Below, in pieces: positions 1 to 6,473 of a DNA stretch of 8,787 bases. Below the pieces are notes generated by a model, which saw nothing but the letters and a program-made list of their open reading frames with translations, had not been told where the DNA came from and searched no databases. Both the position numbers and the translations under genes were made by a program. Position 1 is the first letter of the stretch, and the number at the start of each line of letters is the position of its first letter. The stretch spans positions 1 to 8,787 of the forward strand of contig JAOUEK010000052.1 in NCBI GenBank assembly GCA_029858755.1, written 5' to 3'. This stretch comes from Thermoleophilia bacterium (lineage in GTDB: Bacteria > Actinomycetota > Thermoleophilia > Gaiellales > Gaiellaceae).

Positions 1-1076
1 CGGTGGTCAGCGAGGAGCCGGGAGGGCTCGTCCGCTTCCAGGCGCGCCTCTCGCAGCCGTTGCCGTGGACGGTCGTGATCACGGGCCCGGGAGGCGGCGA
101 AGTCGCGCGGGGCAGCGGCTCCTCGGCGAACGTGGACTGGACCTGGGACGCCTCGACCGCCCCGGCCGGGGAGTACCGATGGACGATCGGTGCGGGCACC
201 GGCGTCCGCGCGGTGCTGCCGGCGACGGGCACCGTCGGCGCGTCGGGGGCAACGGTGCCGCTCGAGTTCCAGGGCGCCTCGGCGGACCCGGAGACGATCA
301 CGCCGAACGGCGACGGGCAGGCGGACACGACCACCGTCACCTATGCGCTCTCCACGCCGGCGGCCGTCACGGTGTCCGTCGTCGACGAGGCGGGTGCGGA
401 GCTGGCGCTGCTCGAGCAGGCGCGCTGGCGCCGGGCGGGCGAGCACACGCTGACGTTCGACGGGGTCGGGCTGGACGACGGCCGCTACGCCATCCGCCTG
501 CTCGCACGGTCGGTGGACGGCGCCGAGACCGAGGCCCGCGTGCCGATCGTGATCACGCGAACGCTCGGTCGCGCCACCGTCGCCCCGGCCGTGTTCTCGC
601 CGAACGGCGACGGTCGCGCCGATCGGCTCACGGTGACGGTCGCGCTCGCCCGCGAGGCGGCAGTGCTCGTCCGTGTCTTCCGCGACGGCCGTTGGGTGGC
701 GACGCCGTTCAGCGGCCAGCTCGGCAGCGGCCGGAAGGTCGTGCGCTGGGACGGCTCGAAGCGCCGGGGCCGCCTGCGCGACGGCGACTACACGGCGGTG
801 ATCGACGTCACCGACGTCGTGGGAACGGCCCGGATCGCCCTGCCGTTCACGAGCGACACGACGCCGCCGCGCGTGCGGCTGCTGTCGAGAGCTCCCGCCC
901 GCCTGTCGGTGAGCGAGCCCGCGACCGTGCGCGCGGTCGTGAACGGCGCCGTCCGCCGCTTTCGCGTGCCCACGGCGGGAACGGTCGCGATCCCTGCGGT
1001 GCGCACCGTGCGCACGCTTAGGGCGACCGCACGCGATGCGGTGGGGAACGTCTCCGCGCCCCTCGCCGTTCGCTGA
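1..1076 (+). CDS. FlgD/Ig-like repeat protein, 3' part (5' end outside window)
   Basis: The reading frame is open from the left edge and stops with TGA at 1074-1076. A GTG at 3-5 could serve as a start, but the protein begins inside a beta-rich module with no signal peptide, so it is most likely the C-terminal part of a longer secreted or surface protein. Residues are counted from that GTG. Three or four Ig-like modules are visible: about 8-75, 90-185 (opening with TPNGDGQAD at 100-108), 190-282 (opening with SPNGDGRAD at 199-207), and a last one after the linker DTTPP (285-289) ending in DAVGNVSAPL. SPNGDG followed by alternating hydrophobic strands and an aromatic-Asp-Gly turn (WDG at 249-251) is typical of FlgD-type Ig domains. 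Such domains often form the C-terminal region of cell-wall hydrolases or other extracellular proteins. The catalytic part, if any, is not in this window, so no function is assigned. Confidence 0.75.
   Translation, partial: VVSEEPGGLVRFQARLSQPLPWTVVITGPGGGEVARGSGSSANVDWTWDASTAPAGEYRWTIGAGTGVRAVLPATGTVGASGATVPLEFQGASADPETITPNGDGQADTTTVTYALSTPAAVTVSVVDEAGAELALLEQARWRRAGEHTLTFDGVGLDDGRYAIRLLARSVDGAETEARVPIVITRTLGRATVAPAVFSPNGDGRADRLTVTVALAREAAVLVRVFRDGRWVATPFSGQLGSGRKVVRWDGSKRRGRLRDGDYTAVIDVTDVVGTARIALPFTSDTTPPRVRLLSRAPARLSVSEPATVRAVVNGAVRRFRVPTAGTVAIPAVRTVRTLRATARDAVGNVSAPLAVR
1045..1070 (+). promoter_or_regulatory. Possible ECF-type promoter upstream of the sigma factor gene
   Basis: GGAAC at 1045-1049 and CGTT at 1067-1070 are separated by 17 nt. 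This resembles the GGAAC (-35) and CGT/GTT (-10) pair recognised by many group IV sigma factors. It lies in the last codons of the preceding gene, 36 nt before the sigma factor GTG, where an autoregulatory promoter would be expected. Caution: the same pair with the same 17-nt spacing also occurs at 822-847 inside the upstream coding sequence, so chance matches clearly happen in this DNA. Confidence 0.3.
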
Positions 1077-1094
1077 GCCGCCGTACCCGGTGAG

Positions 1095-1100
1095 TAGACT
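1095..1100 (+). promoter_or_regulatory. TAGACT, candidate -10 element for a leaderless sigma factor transcript
   Basis: TAGACT matches TANNNT and ends 6 nt before the GTG at 1107, so transcription could start at or next to the start codon. No Shine-Dalgarno sequence sits at the right distance, and no convincing -35 hexamer is visible. The same arrangement precedes fabF, the GNAT gene and accD. Confidence 0.45.
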
Positions 1101-1106
1101 CGCTCG

Positions 1107-1724
1107 GTGCAACCGTCCCTCCGCCCGCGCCGTCGAATCGAACGAGAGCTCCGCCCCGGGCGGCAGCTGGCCTACGAGCGACTGAGCGATCCCATCCTGG
1201 TGACACGCGCGAAAGACGGAGACCGCCGGGCCCTGGCAGCGCTGTGCGAGCGGCACGCGCCGCGCATCGAGCGCACGGCCCGGCACGTGCTCCGGGACGA
1301 GGAAGACGCGCGCGACGCCGCGCAGGAGGCGCTCGCGTCGCTGTGCACGAAGCTCGGCCAGTTCCGGGGCGATGCCGCGCTCAGCACCTGGCTGCACCGC
1401 CTCACCGTCAACGCCTGCCGGGACCTCGCCGAGCGGCGCCGCGCGCGACGCTGGGAGCCGCTCGAGGACGACGCCCGCGTCTCCCCGGAGCCGTCTCCCG
1501 GCCGCGCCGCCGAGCTCTCGGAGCTCCGCGCCGATCTGCGGGCGGGCCTCGCCACGCTGCCGGCATCGCAGGCGAGCGTGGTCGTCCTCGCCGACGTGCT
1601 CGGGTTCACGTTCCGGGAGATCAGCGACGCCTCCGGCCTGCCCGTGGGAACGGCGAAGTGCTACGCGCACCGCGGCCGAGCAGGGCTGCGGGAGCTGCTG
1701 GGGCAGCCGGGGCCGCCGTCGTGA
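1107..1724 (+). CDS. ECF-type (group IV) RNA polymerase sigma factor
   Basis: This 205-residue protein has the two-domain sigma70 layout without a region 3. Region 2 spans about 29-112 and includes [10 protein letters not shown] (67-76, the DxxDAxQEAF-like part of 2.2) and [22 protein letters not shown] (93-114, regions 2.3/2.4). A variable acidic linker covers 117-140. Region 4 spans about 146-198, with the helix-turn-helix around [20 protein letters not shown]. The first 28 residues are Arg-rich and precede the sigma2 domain. GTG 1107 is chosen because a TAGACT hexamer lies 6 nt upstream; a shorter start is possible. The stop overlaps the fabZ start (GTGA), so the two are probably translationally coupled. 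No anti-sigma factor gene is adjacent, so how its activity is controlled cannot be seen. The context suggests a link to fatty-acid synthesis or envelope homeostasis, but this is inference. Family assignment is firm; the start is less so. Confidence 0.88.
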   Translation: MQPSLRPRRRIERELRPGRQLAYERLSDPILVTRAKDGDRRALAALCERHAPRIERTARHVLRDEEDARDAAQEALASLCTKLGQFRGDAALSTWLHRLTVNACRDLAERRRARRWEPLEDDARVSPEPSPGRAAELSELRADLRAGLATLPASQASVVVLADVLGFTFREISDASGLPVGTAKCYAHRGRAGLRELLGQPGPPS

Positions 1725-2161
1725 TCCCGGCACCCCCCTTCGGCCGGGATGTGATCGAGCAGATCCTGCCGCACCGCGTTCCCTTCCTCCTGATCGACGA
1801 GGTGCTCGAGCTCGAGGCGGGGGAGCGGGTGGTGGCGACGCGGGAGGTTCGCGCGGACGACTGGTGGTTCCCGGGCCACTTCCCCACCCGGCCGGTGATG
1901 CCGGGTGTGCTGATCGTCGAGGCGATGGCCCAGACGGGCGCAGTCGCAGTGCTCGCGGAGGAGGAGAACCGTGGGCGCATCGCCTTCTTCGCCGGGATCG
2001 ACGACTGCCGCTTCAAGCGCGTCGTGGAGCCGGGCGACGTGCTCCGGCTGACCTGTGAGATCGGCCAGGTGCGCGGCCCAGTCGGCCGGGGCAAGGCGAC
2101 GGCGCACGTCGGCGACGCGCTCGCCGCTCGCGCCACGCTGACATTCGCGGTAGAGCGATGA
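1721..2161 (+). CDS. fabZ: 3-hydroxyacyl-ACP dehydratase FabZ
   Basis: This 146-residue hot-dog-fold enzyme removes water from (3R)-hydroxyacyl-ACP to give trans-2-enoyl-ACP in type II fatty-acid synthesis in the cytoplasm. The family signature is clear: [13 protein letters not shown] near the N terminus, then [24 protein letters not shown]. The His of GHFP and the Glu of VEAMAQ are the catalytic pair known in FabZ. The length fits the family (about 140-150). The start is GTG 1721, whose GTGA overlaps the sigma factor stop; it leaves only about 14 residues before the LPHR motif, as usual. No good Shine-Dalgarno site precedes it, so coupling to the upstream gene is likely. Its own stop overlaps the fabH start (ATGA). 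FabA is a less likely alternative given the FabZ-like motif spacing and the lack of a FabB neighbour. Confidence 0.95.
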   Translation: MIPAPPFGRDVIEQILPHRVPFLLIDEVLELEAGERVVATREVRADDWWFPGHFPTRPVMPGVLIVEAMAQTGAVAVLAEEENRGRIAFFAGIDDCRFKRVVEPGDVLRLTCEIGQVRGPVGRGKATAHVGDALAARATLTFAVER

Positions 2162-3162
2162 TCGGCACAGCGTCCGGCCGCAGGATCGGGATCACCGGGC
2201 TCGGCGTCCACGTCCCCGAACGCGTGCTGACGAACCACGAGCTGGCGACGATCGTCGACACCTCGGACGAGTGGATCGTCGAGCGAACGGGCATCCGCGA
2301 GCGGCGGATCGCCGCCGACGACGAGGCGCTCACCGACATCGCCCTCCCGGCCGCCCGCGCCGCACTCGAGGACGCCGGCCTCGCCGCCTCCGAGGTCGAC
2401 CTCCTGATCTGCGCCACCGTGACCCCGGACATGATGTTCCCGACCAGCTCTGCGCTGCTGGCCGACACCCTGGGGATGCCCCGCGTCGCCGCCTACGACC
2501 TGCTCGCCGGCTGCACGGGATTCGTCTACGCGATCGCGCAGGCGTACGCGATGCTGGCGTCCGGGCTCTCGCAGCGCGCGCTCGTCGTGGGTGGCGACGT
2601 GCTCTCGAAGATCCTCGACTGGGACGACCGCTCCACGCTCGTGCTCTTCGGCGACGGCGCCGGCGCGGTCGTGATGGAGCCGGTCGAGCGCGGTGGCTTC
2701 CTCGGCTTCGAGCTGGGCGCCGACGGCGGCGGCGGAGAGCACCTGTGGTTCCCGGGCAGCGGCTCGCGACGCTTCGACGACCCGGGCGCGCTGCTGAAGA
2801 TGAACGGTCGCGAGGTGTTCAGGTTCGCGACGCGCGTCCTCGTGTCGTCCGGGCACGCTCTGCTCGAGGAGTGCGGCAAGACGATCGAGGACGTCGACGT
2901 CTACGTGCCGCACCAGGCGAACAAGCGGATCATCGATCACGCGGCCAGGAAGCTCGGCGTCCCCGACGGCCGCACGGTGGTCAACGTCGATCGCTTCGGC
3001 AACACGTCGTCCGGCTCCATCCCGCTGGCTCTGGCGGACGCTCGGGCGGAGGGCAGGATCCACGAGGGATCGCTGGTACTGATGACAGGGATGGGTGCAG
3101 GTCTCACCTGGGGCTCCGCCCTGGTTGAATGGGTCGACTCGTCCGCGGTGGCGGGTCGCTAG
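2158..3162 (+). CDS. fabH: 3-oxoacyl-ACP synthase III FabH
   Basis: This 334-residue thiolase-fold condensing enzyme starts chains by joining an acyl-CoA primer to malonyl-ACP. The Cys-His-Asn triad is visible: C119 in LLAGCTGF, H252 in VPHQANKRI and N282 in [13 protein letters not shown]. The N-terminal [33 protein letters not shown] and the glycine-rich C-terminal [10 protein letters not shown] are also standard. Length matches the family. ATG 2158 overlaps the fabZ stop as ATGA, so the two are probably co-translated. Twenty-five nucleotides separate it from fabD. Actinobacterial FabH enzymes often accept branched primers and make iso/anteiso fatty acids, but primer preference cannot be read from this sequence. 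Confidence 0.96.
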   Translation: MIGTASGRRIGITGLGVHVPERVLTNHELATIVDTSDEWIVERTGIRERRIAADDEALTDIALPAARAALEDAGLAASEVDLLICATVTPDMMFPTSSALLADTLGMPRVAAYDLLAGCTGFVYAIAQAYAMLASGLSQRALVVGGDVLSKILDWDDRSTLVLFGDGAGAVVMEPVERGGFLGFELGADGGGGEHLWFPGSGSRRFDDPGALLKMNGREVFRFATRVLVSSGHALLEECGKTIEDVDVYVPHQANKRIIDHAARKLGVPDGRTVVNVDRFGNTSSGSIPLALADARAEGRIHEGSLVLMTGMGAGLTWGSALVEWVDSSAVAGR

Positions 3163-3176
3163 ACACGAGGATCACG

Positions 3177-3182
3177 AGGAGG
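3177..3182 (+). promoter_or_regulatory. Shine-Dalgarno site of fabD (AGGAGG)
   Basis: AGGAGG lies 5 nt before the ATG at 3188 and settles that start over an in-frame upstream candidate at 3095 that would run back into fabH. It is the only strong Shine-Dalgarno sequence in the window. The octamer CACGAGGA occurs twice in a row (3164-3171 and 3173-3180), so a second, weaker GAGGA sits 9 nt further upstream. Confidence 0.85.
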
Positions 3183-3187
3183 AACGG

Positions 3188-4111
3188 ATGACCAAGGTCG
3201 CCTTCTGCTTCCCCGGGCAGGGGTCGCTGGCGGAGGGGATGGGGCGCGAGATCGCCGAGGCGGTGCCCGAGGCGCGGCAGGTCTTCGCGGTCGGCAGCGA
3301 GGCGTCGGGCCTCGACCTCGAGCATCTGTGCTTCGAGGCGCCGCTCGACGAGTTGGTCGACACCGACGTGCAGCAACCCGCCCTCGTCGCCACGAGCCTC
3401 GCCATCCTCGCCGCACTGCGCCGGGCGGGCGTCGAGCCCGACGTGGTCGTCGGGCACTCGGTGGGCGAGTTCGCGGCGCTCGCGGCCGTCGACGCGCTCG
3501 GCACCGCCGAGGCGATCGGCCTCGTCCGCGAGCGCGGGCTGGCGATGGCGGAGGCGGCGCGCCGGCACCCCGGGACGATGGCCGCGATTCTCGGCCTGGA
3601 GGACGAGCAGGTGGAGACGCTGTGCCGCAAGATCCTCGGCGTCTGGCCTGCGAACTACAACTGCCCCGGCCAGATCGTGATCTCGGGCGAGAACGACGCG
3701 GTCGAGGAGTGCTGCGCCGAGGCCGAAGGCCTCGGCGCCCGACGAGCGATCCGGCTCAAGGTCTCCGGTGCGTTCCACAGCCCGCTGGTCGCGCGCGCAG
3801 CCGACCGGCTCAAGCCCGCGATCGACCGCATACGCTTCGCCGACCCGATCGCGCCGTTCATGTCCACCGTGACCGCCAAGGTCGAGCCGGCACAGCGGCT
3901 CGGCTCGCTGCTCGTCGACCAGTTGACGGCGCCCGTTCGCTTCACGCAGGCGGCGACCGCACTCGTCCACGATGGCGTGGAGACGTTCGTCGAGGTCGGT
4001 CCGGGGAACGTGCTCGCCGGCCTCGTCAAGCGCATCGACCGCTCGGTGCGCACGTTCTCGGTGAACGACCTGGCGAGCCTCGAGAAGGCCAGGGAAGCGC
4101 TCGCTCGGTGA
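3188..4111 (+). CDS. fabD: Malonyl-CoA:ACP transacylase FabD
   Basis: This 307-residue transferase moves malonyl groups from CoA to the ACP phosphopantetheine arm, supplying FabH and FabF. Visible active-site elements are the oxyanion-hole Gln in FPGQGS (Q11), the nucleophile S91 in GHSVGEFAAL, R116 in the RGxxM motif that holds the malonyl carboxylate, H197 in SGAFHSPLV and Q245 in QLTAPVRF. The GHSVGEF spelling is a mild variant of the common GHSLGEY. Length is standard. ATG 3188 is fixed by the strong Shine-Dalgarno site. The stop overlaps the fabG start as GTGA. Discrete FabD is favoured over a polyketide AT domain because it is a free-standing protein among other Fab enzymes. Confidence 0.95.
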   Translation: MTKVAFCFPGQGSLAEGMGREIAEAVPEARQVFAVGSEASGLDLEHLCFEAPLDELVDTDVQQPALVATSLAILAALRRAGVEPDVVVGHSVGEFAALAAVDALGTAEAIGLVRERGLAMAEAARRHPGTMAAILGLEDEQVETLCRKILGVWPANYNCPGQIVISGENDAVEECCAEAEGLGARRAIRLKVSGAFHSPLVARAADRLKPAIDRIRFADPIAPFMSTVTAKVEPAQRLGSLLVDQLTAPVRFTQAATALVHDGVETFVEVGPGNVLAGLVKRIDRSVRTFSVNDLASLEKAREALAR

Positions 4112-4836
4112 GCGGGTTCGCGGGCCTCGAGGGCAAGCTCGCGCTCGTCACCGGTGCGTCGCGGGGCATCGGCCGTGCGATCGCGATGGAGCTCGGCCGC
4201 GCGGGGGCCGAGGTCGTCGTGGGGTACCGCTCCGGGCGAGAGGAGGCCGAGGCGGTAGCGGCCGAGATCGGCGGCCGCGCGGTGCAGGCGGACGTGTCCG
4301 ACCCCGAGTCCGCAAAGGCCCTGGTGGAGGCGGCGGGGAACGTCGACGTCCTGGTCAACAACGCCGGCCTCACCCGCGACGGGCTCCTCGCCCGCATGTC
4401 CGACGACGACTGGCGGACGGTGATCGACACCAACCTCTCGTCGGTCTTCTACACGTGCCGGGCGGTGACCCGCCCGATGATGAAACGCCGCTCCGGGGTG
4501 ATCGTCAACGTCTCCTCGATCGTCGGCGTGCACGGCAACTGGGGCCAGGCCAACTACGCCGCGTCCAAGGCCGGGATCATCGGCTTCACGAAGTCCCTCG
4601 CCCGCGAGCTCGGGAGCCGCAACGTGCGCGCCAACGTGGTCGCGCCCGGCTATGTGCGGACGCAGCTCACGGACGTCCTGCCCGAGGAGGCGACCACCGC
4701 GATGCTCCAGGCGACCCCCCTCGGGCGGCTCGGCGAGCCGGAGGACGTCGCGGGCGCCGTGCGCTTCCTCTGCTCCGATGCTGCCGCGTTCGTGACCGGA
4801 GCCGTCGTCCTCGTGGACGGCGGCCTCGGCATGTAG
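4108..4836 (+). CDS. fabG: 3-oxoacyl-ACP reductase FabG
   Basis: This 242-residue classical short-chain dehydrogenase uses NADPH to reduce 3-oxoacyl-ACP to (3R)-hydroxyacyl-ACP. It has the cofactor loop TGASRGIG (15-22), DVSD after the second Rossmann strand, NNAG (84-87), N109 in NLSSVF, catalytic S137 in VNVSSIVG, and Y150/K154 in YAASKAG. The end VTGAVVLVDGGLGM is typical of FabG. Many SDRs look alike; the assignment to FabG rests on both sequence and position between fabD and fabF. GTG 4108 overlaps the fabD stop (GTGA). Its stop codon TAG (4834-4836) is part of a TAGCCT hexamer that may serve as the -10 element of fabF. An acpP gene often follows fabG in such clusters but does not here. 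Confidence 0.94.
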   Translation: MSGFAGLEGKLALVTGASRGIGRAIAMELGRAGAEVVVGYRSGREEAEAVAAEIGGRAVQADVSDPESAKALVEAAGNVDVLVNNAGLTRDGLLARMSDDDWRTVIDTNLSSVFYTCRAVTRPMMKRRSGVIVNVSSIVGVHGNWGQANYAASKAGIIGFTKSLARELGSRNVRANVVAPGYVRTQLTDVLPEEATTAMLQATPLGRLGEPEDVAGAVRFLCSDAAAFVTGAVVLVDGGLGM

Positions 4837-4839
4837 CCT
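4834..4839 (+). promoter_or_regulatory. TAGCCT, candidate -10 element for fabF overlapping the fabG stop
   Basis: TAGCCT fits TANNNT and ends 6 nt before the fabF GTG at 4846, with no Shine-Dalgarno sequence between. This would give fabF a leaderless transcript starting inside the fabG-fabF junction. Read-through from fabG is not excluded. No clear -35 hexamer is seen. Confidence 0.4.
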
Positions 4840-4845
4840 GGCCCC

Positions 4846-6099
4846 GTGAGCGCAGCGAACGGCAGACGACGCGTCGTCGTCACCGGCCTGGGGATGGTCA
4901 CGCCGCTCGGCAACGACGTCGAGTCGACGTGGTCGAGCCTGATCGCAGGCGAGTCCGGCGCGGCCGAGATCACGCAGTTCGACTCCACGGGCTACGGCGT
5001 GCACTTCGCCTGCGAGGTGAAGGGCTTCGACCCGTTGCAGTGGATGGAGCACAAGGCCACGCGACGCATGGATCGCTACACCCAGCTCGTGCTCGCCGCG
5101 GCGCGCCAGGCGGAGGCGGACAGCGGCATCGAGATCGCCGCCGCGCCGGATCGCGTCGGTGCCGCGGTGGCGACGGGGATCGGCGGCCTCAAGTCCTTCG
5201 AGGCCTGCATGGACAACCTTCTTGCCCGGGGGCCGGATCGGACCAGCCCGTTCGCGATCGTCCAGATCATCCCCAACCTCGCCGCCGGCTGGGTGTCCAT
5301 GGAGCTCGGCACGCGCGGGCCCCTGCTGGCGGAGTGCACGGCCTGTGCCGCCTCCAACATGGCGATCGGCGACGGCCTGGACGCGATCCGCCTGGGGCGC
5401 GCCGACGTGATGCTCTGCGGCGGCACCGAGTCGCCGGTCACTCGCGTGGGCATCGCGGGCTTCAACGCGATGCGCGCGATCTCCCGCCGCAACGACGACC
5501 CGGCACGTGCGTCGCGGCCATTCGACCTCGAGCGCGACGGGTTCGTGATGGGCGAGGCGGCAGCGGTGCTCGTGCTCGAGGAGCTCGAGCGCGCGCAGGC
5601 CCGTGGCGCGCGGATCTACGCCGAGCTGCTCGGCTACGGCGTGTCCTCCGACGCCGCCCACGTCTCGGACCCCGACCCGACGGGCGAGAACCCCGCGCGG
5701 GCGATCCGCATGGCGATCGCGGACGCCGGGATCACGGCCGACGACATCGGGTACGTCAACGCGCACGCCACGTCGACACCGGTGGGCGACAGCGCCGAGA
5801 CGCGCGTGCTGAAGCTGGCGCTCGGCGAGGAGCACGCCTACCGGACCCCGATCTCCGGTACGAAGGGCGCCACGGGGCACTGCCTGGGCGCCGCCGGCGC
5901 CGTCGAGGCGATCTTCACGATCCTCGCCCTGGAGCGGGGGGTGCTGCCGCCCACGATCAACTACGAGGTGCCCGATCCCTCGTGCGACCTCGACTACGTC
6001 CCCAACACCGCCCGCGAGCAGCAAGTGGAGATCGGCCTCTCCAACTCGTTCGGGTTCGGCGGCCACAACGCCTGCGTGCTGTTCGAGCGCTGGCGCTGA
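4846..6099 (+). CDS. fabF: 3-oxoacyl-ACP synthase II FabF
   Basis: This 417-residue ketosynthase condenses malonyl-ACP with a growing acyl-ACP in the elongation cycle. The Cys-His-His site is complete: C167 in ECTACAASN, H307 in NAHATSTPVGD and H345 in GTKGATGHCLGAAG, with K340 also kept. Other hallmarks are VVTGLGMVTPLG at the start, PFDLERDGFVMGEAAAVLVLE, and SNSFGFGGHNACVLF at the end. Length is typical (about 410-420). GTG 4846 is chosen because it lies just before the conserved start of the fold and has TAGCCT upstream. It follows fabG by 9 nt. An antibiotic-type KS-alpha is unlikely, since no chain-length factor or tailoring genes are nearby. Confidence 0.96.
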   Translation: MSAANGRRRVVVTGLGMVTPLGNDVESTWSSLIAGESGAAEITQFDSTGYGVHFACEVKGFDPLQWMEHKATRRMDRYTQLVLAAARQAEADSGIEIAAAPDRVGAAVATGIGGLKSFEACMDNLLARGPDRTSPFAIVQIIPNLAAGWVSMELGTRGPLLAECTACAASNMAIGDGLDAIRLGRADVMLCGGTESPVTRVGIAGFNAMRAISRRNDDPARASRPFDLERDGFVMGEAAAVLVLEELERAQARGARIYAELLGYGVSSDAAHVSDPDPTGENPARAIRMAIADAGITADDIGYVNAHATSTPVGDSAETRVLKLALGEEHAYRTPISGTKGATGHCLGAAGAVEAIFTILALERGVLPPTINYEVPDPSCDLDYVPNTAREQQVEIGLSNSFGFGGHNACVLFERWR

Positions 6100-6141
6100 C
6101 GTACCCAGCGGATCCCGGCTGCCGTGGCGCAGATCCCCGAA

Positions 6142-6159
6142 CGGAGCCGGCTGGCTCCG
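6142..6159 (+). terminator. Hairpin downstream of fabF, possible terminator without U-tract
   Basis: CGGAGCC (6142-6148), a GGCT loop (6149-6152) and GGCTCCG (6153-6159) form a perfect 7-bp GC-rich stem. It starts 43 nt after the fabF stop codon. No T-run follows, so it is not a classic intrinsic terminator, though terminators lacking a U-tract have been proposed in actinobacteria. Confidence 0.4.
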
Positions 6160-6351
6160 CCGCACGGCGATCGCCTCGCCGACCGCGACGTGACCCGAGC
6201 CGACGCCTCTGTCGCCGCGGGCGACCGTCGGGCAGCTGACCCGCTCCCCCGGGGCGCCCGCCTCGGTGACGCTCGAGCGCTCCAATCGGAGCCGCCACCC
6301 GCCGCGGGACGATAGACACGAGCTCGGCGCGGCCCGCCTCCGACCGGCTTC

Positions 6352-6371
6352 GGTGTGCGACACCCGTGTCG
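6352..6371. promoter_or_regulatory. Two overlapping palindromes, possible operator
   Basis: GGTGT-GCG-ACACC (6352-6364) and CGACAC-CC-GTGTCG (6358-6371) share the middle ACAC part, so as RNA only one hairpin can form at a time. As DNA, the second is a clean 14-bp palindrome of the kind bound by dimeric repressors. It lies about 100 bp upstream of the GNAT start. Function is inferred from shape only. Confidence 0.25.
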
Positions 6372-6460
6372 TCCCTGATGGACGTGCCCGGCCGGGGTGA
6401 CGCGACCGCGGCGAGCGGGTCGTGCCGTGAGCGTGTGGAGCCCGCGGGTCGCGCGGGGAA

Positions 6461-6466
6461 TACGCT
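6461..6466 (+). promoter_or_regulatory. TACGCT, candidate -10 element for the GNAT gene
   Basis: TACGCT fits TANNNT and ends 7 nt before the ATG at 6474. No strong Shine-Dalgarno sequence precedes that ATG, so a leaderless transcript is plausible. A -35 hexamer is not evident. Confidence 0.4.
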
Positions 6467-6473
6467 CTGCGGG

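Larger units (their letters stand above)
6100..6473 (+). other. Gene-free stretch between fabF and the GNAT gene
   Basis: These 374 bp contain no reading frame with recognisable protein features. The short open frames, including one at 6124-6315, are Arg/Ala/Pro-rich and look like chance products of GC-rich DNA. The stretch holds a perfect hairpin near fabF, two overlapping palindromes in the middle and a TANNNT hexamer just before the GNAT start, listed separately. No tRNA, CRISPR or transposon ends were recognised. Confidence 0.6.

Noticed and set aside
822..847. A second GGAAC-N17-CGTT match
   Set aside because: It lies well inside the upstream coding sequence with no gene start after it. 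It is taken as a chance match and as a caution for the one at 1045-1070.
1621..3063. A 480-codon open frame on the minus strand
   Set aside because: It is antisense to the end of the sigma gene, fabZ and fabH and shows no recognisable fold. It is the same GC-bias artefact.
3095..3187. N-terminal extension of fabD from 3095
   Set aside because: It would overlap fabH. The strong AGGAGG 5 nt before ATG 3188 and the FabD fold starting at TKVAFCFPGQGS fix the start.
6124..6315. Small + strand open frame in the gap after fabF
   Set aside because: The 63-residue product is Arg/Ala/Pro-rich, has no convincing start signal and resembles no known small protein.
3160..6322. The 10-mer TAGACACGAG shared by 3160-3169 and 6313-6322
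   Set aside because: A pair of identical 10-mers is expected by chance in a window of this size, and the two contexts have nothing else in common.
6366..6473. N-terminal extension of the GNAT gene from GTG 6366
   Set aside because: The extra 36 residues are low in hydrophobic structure, overlap the palindromes and precede the natural start of the GNAT fold at ATG 6474.
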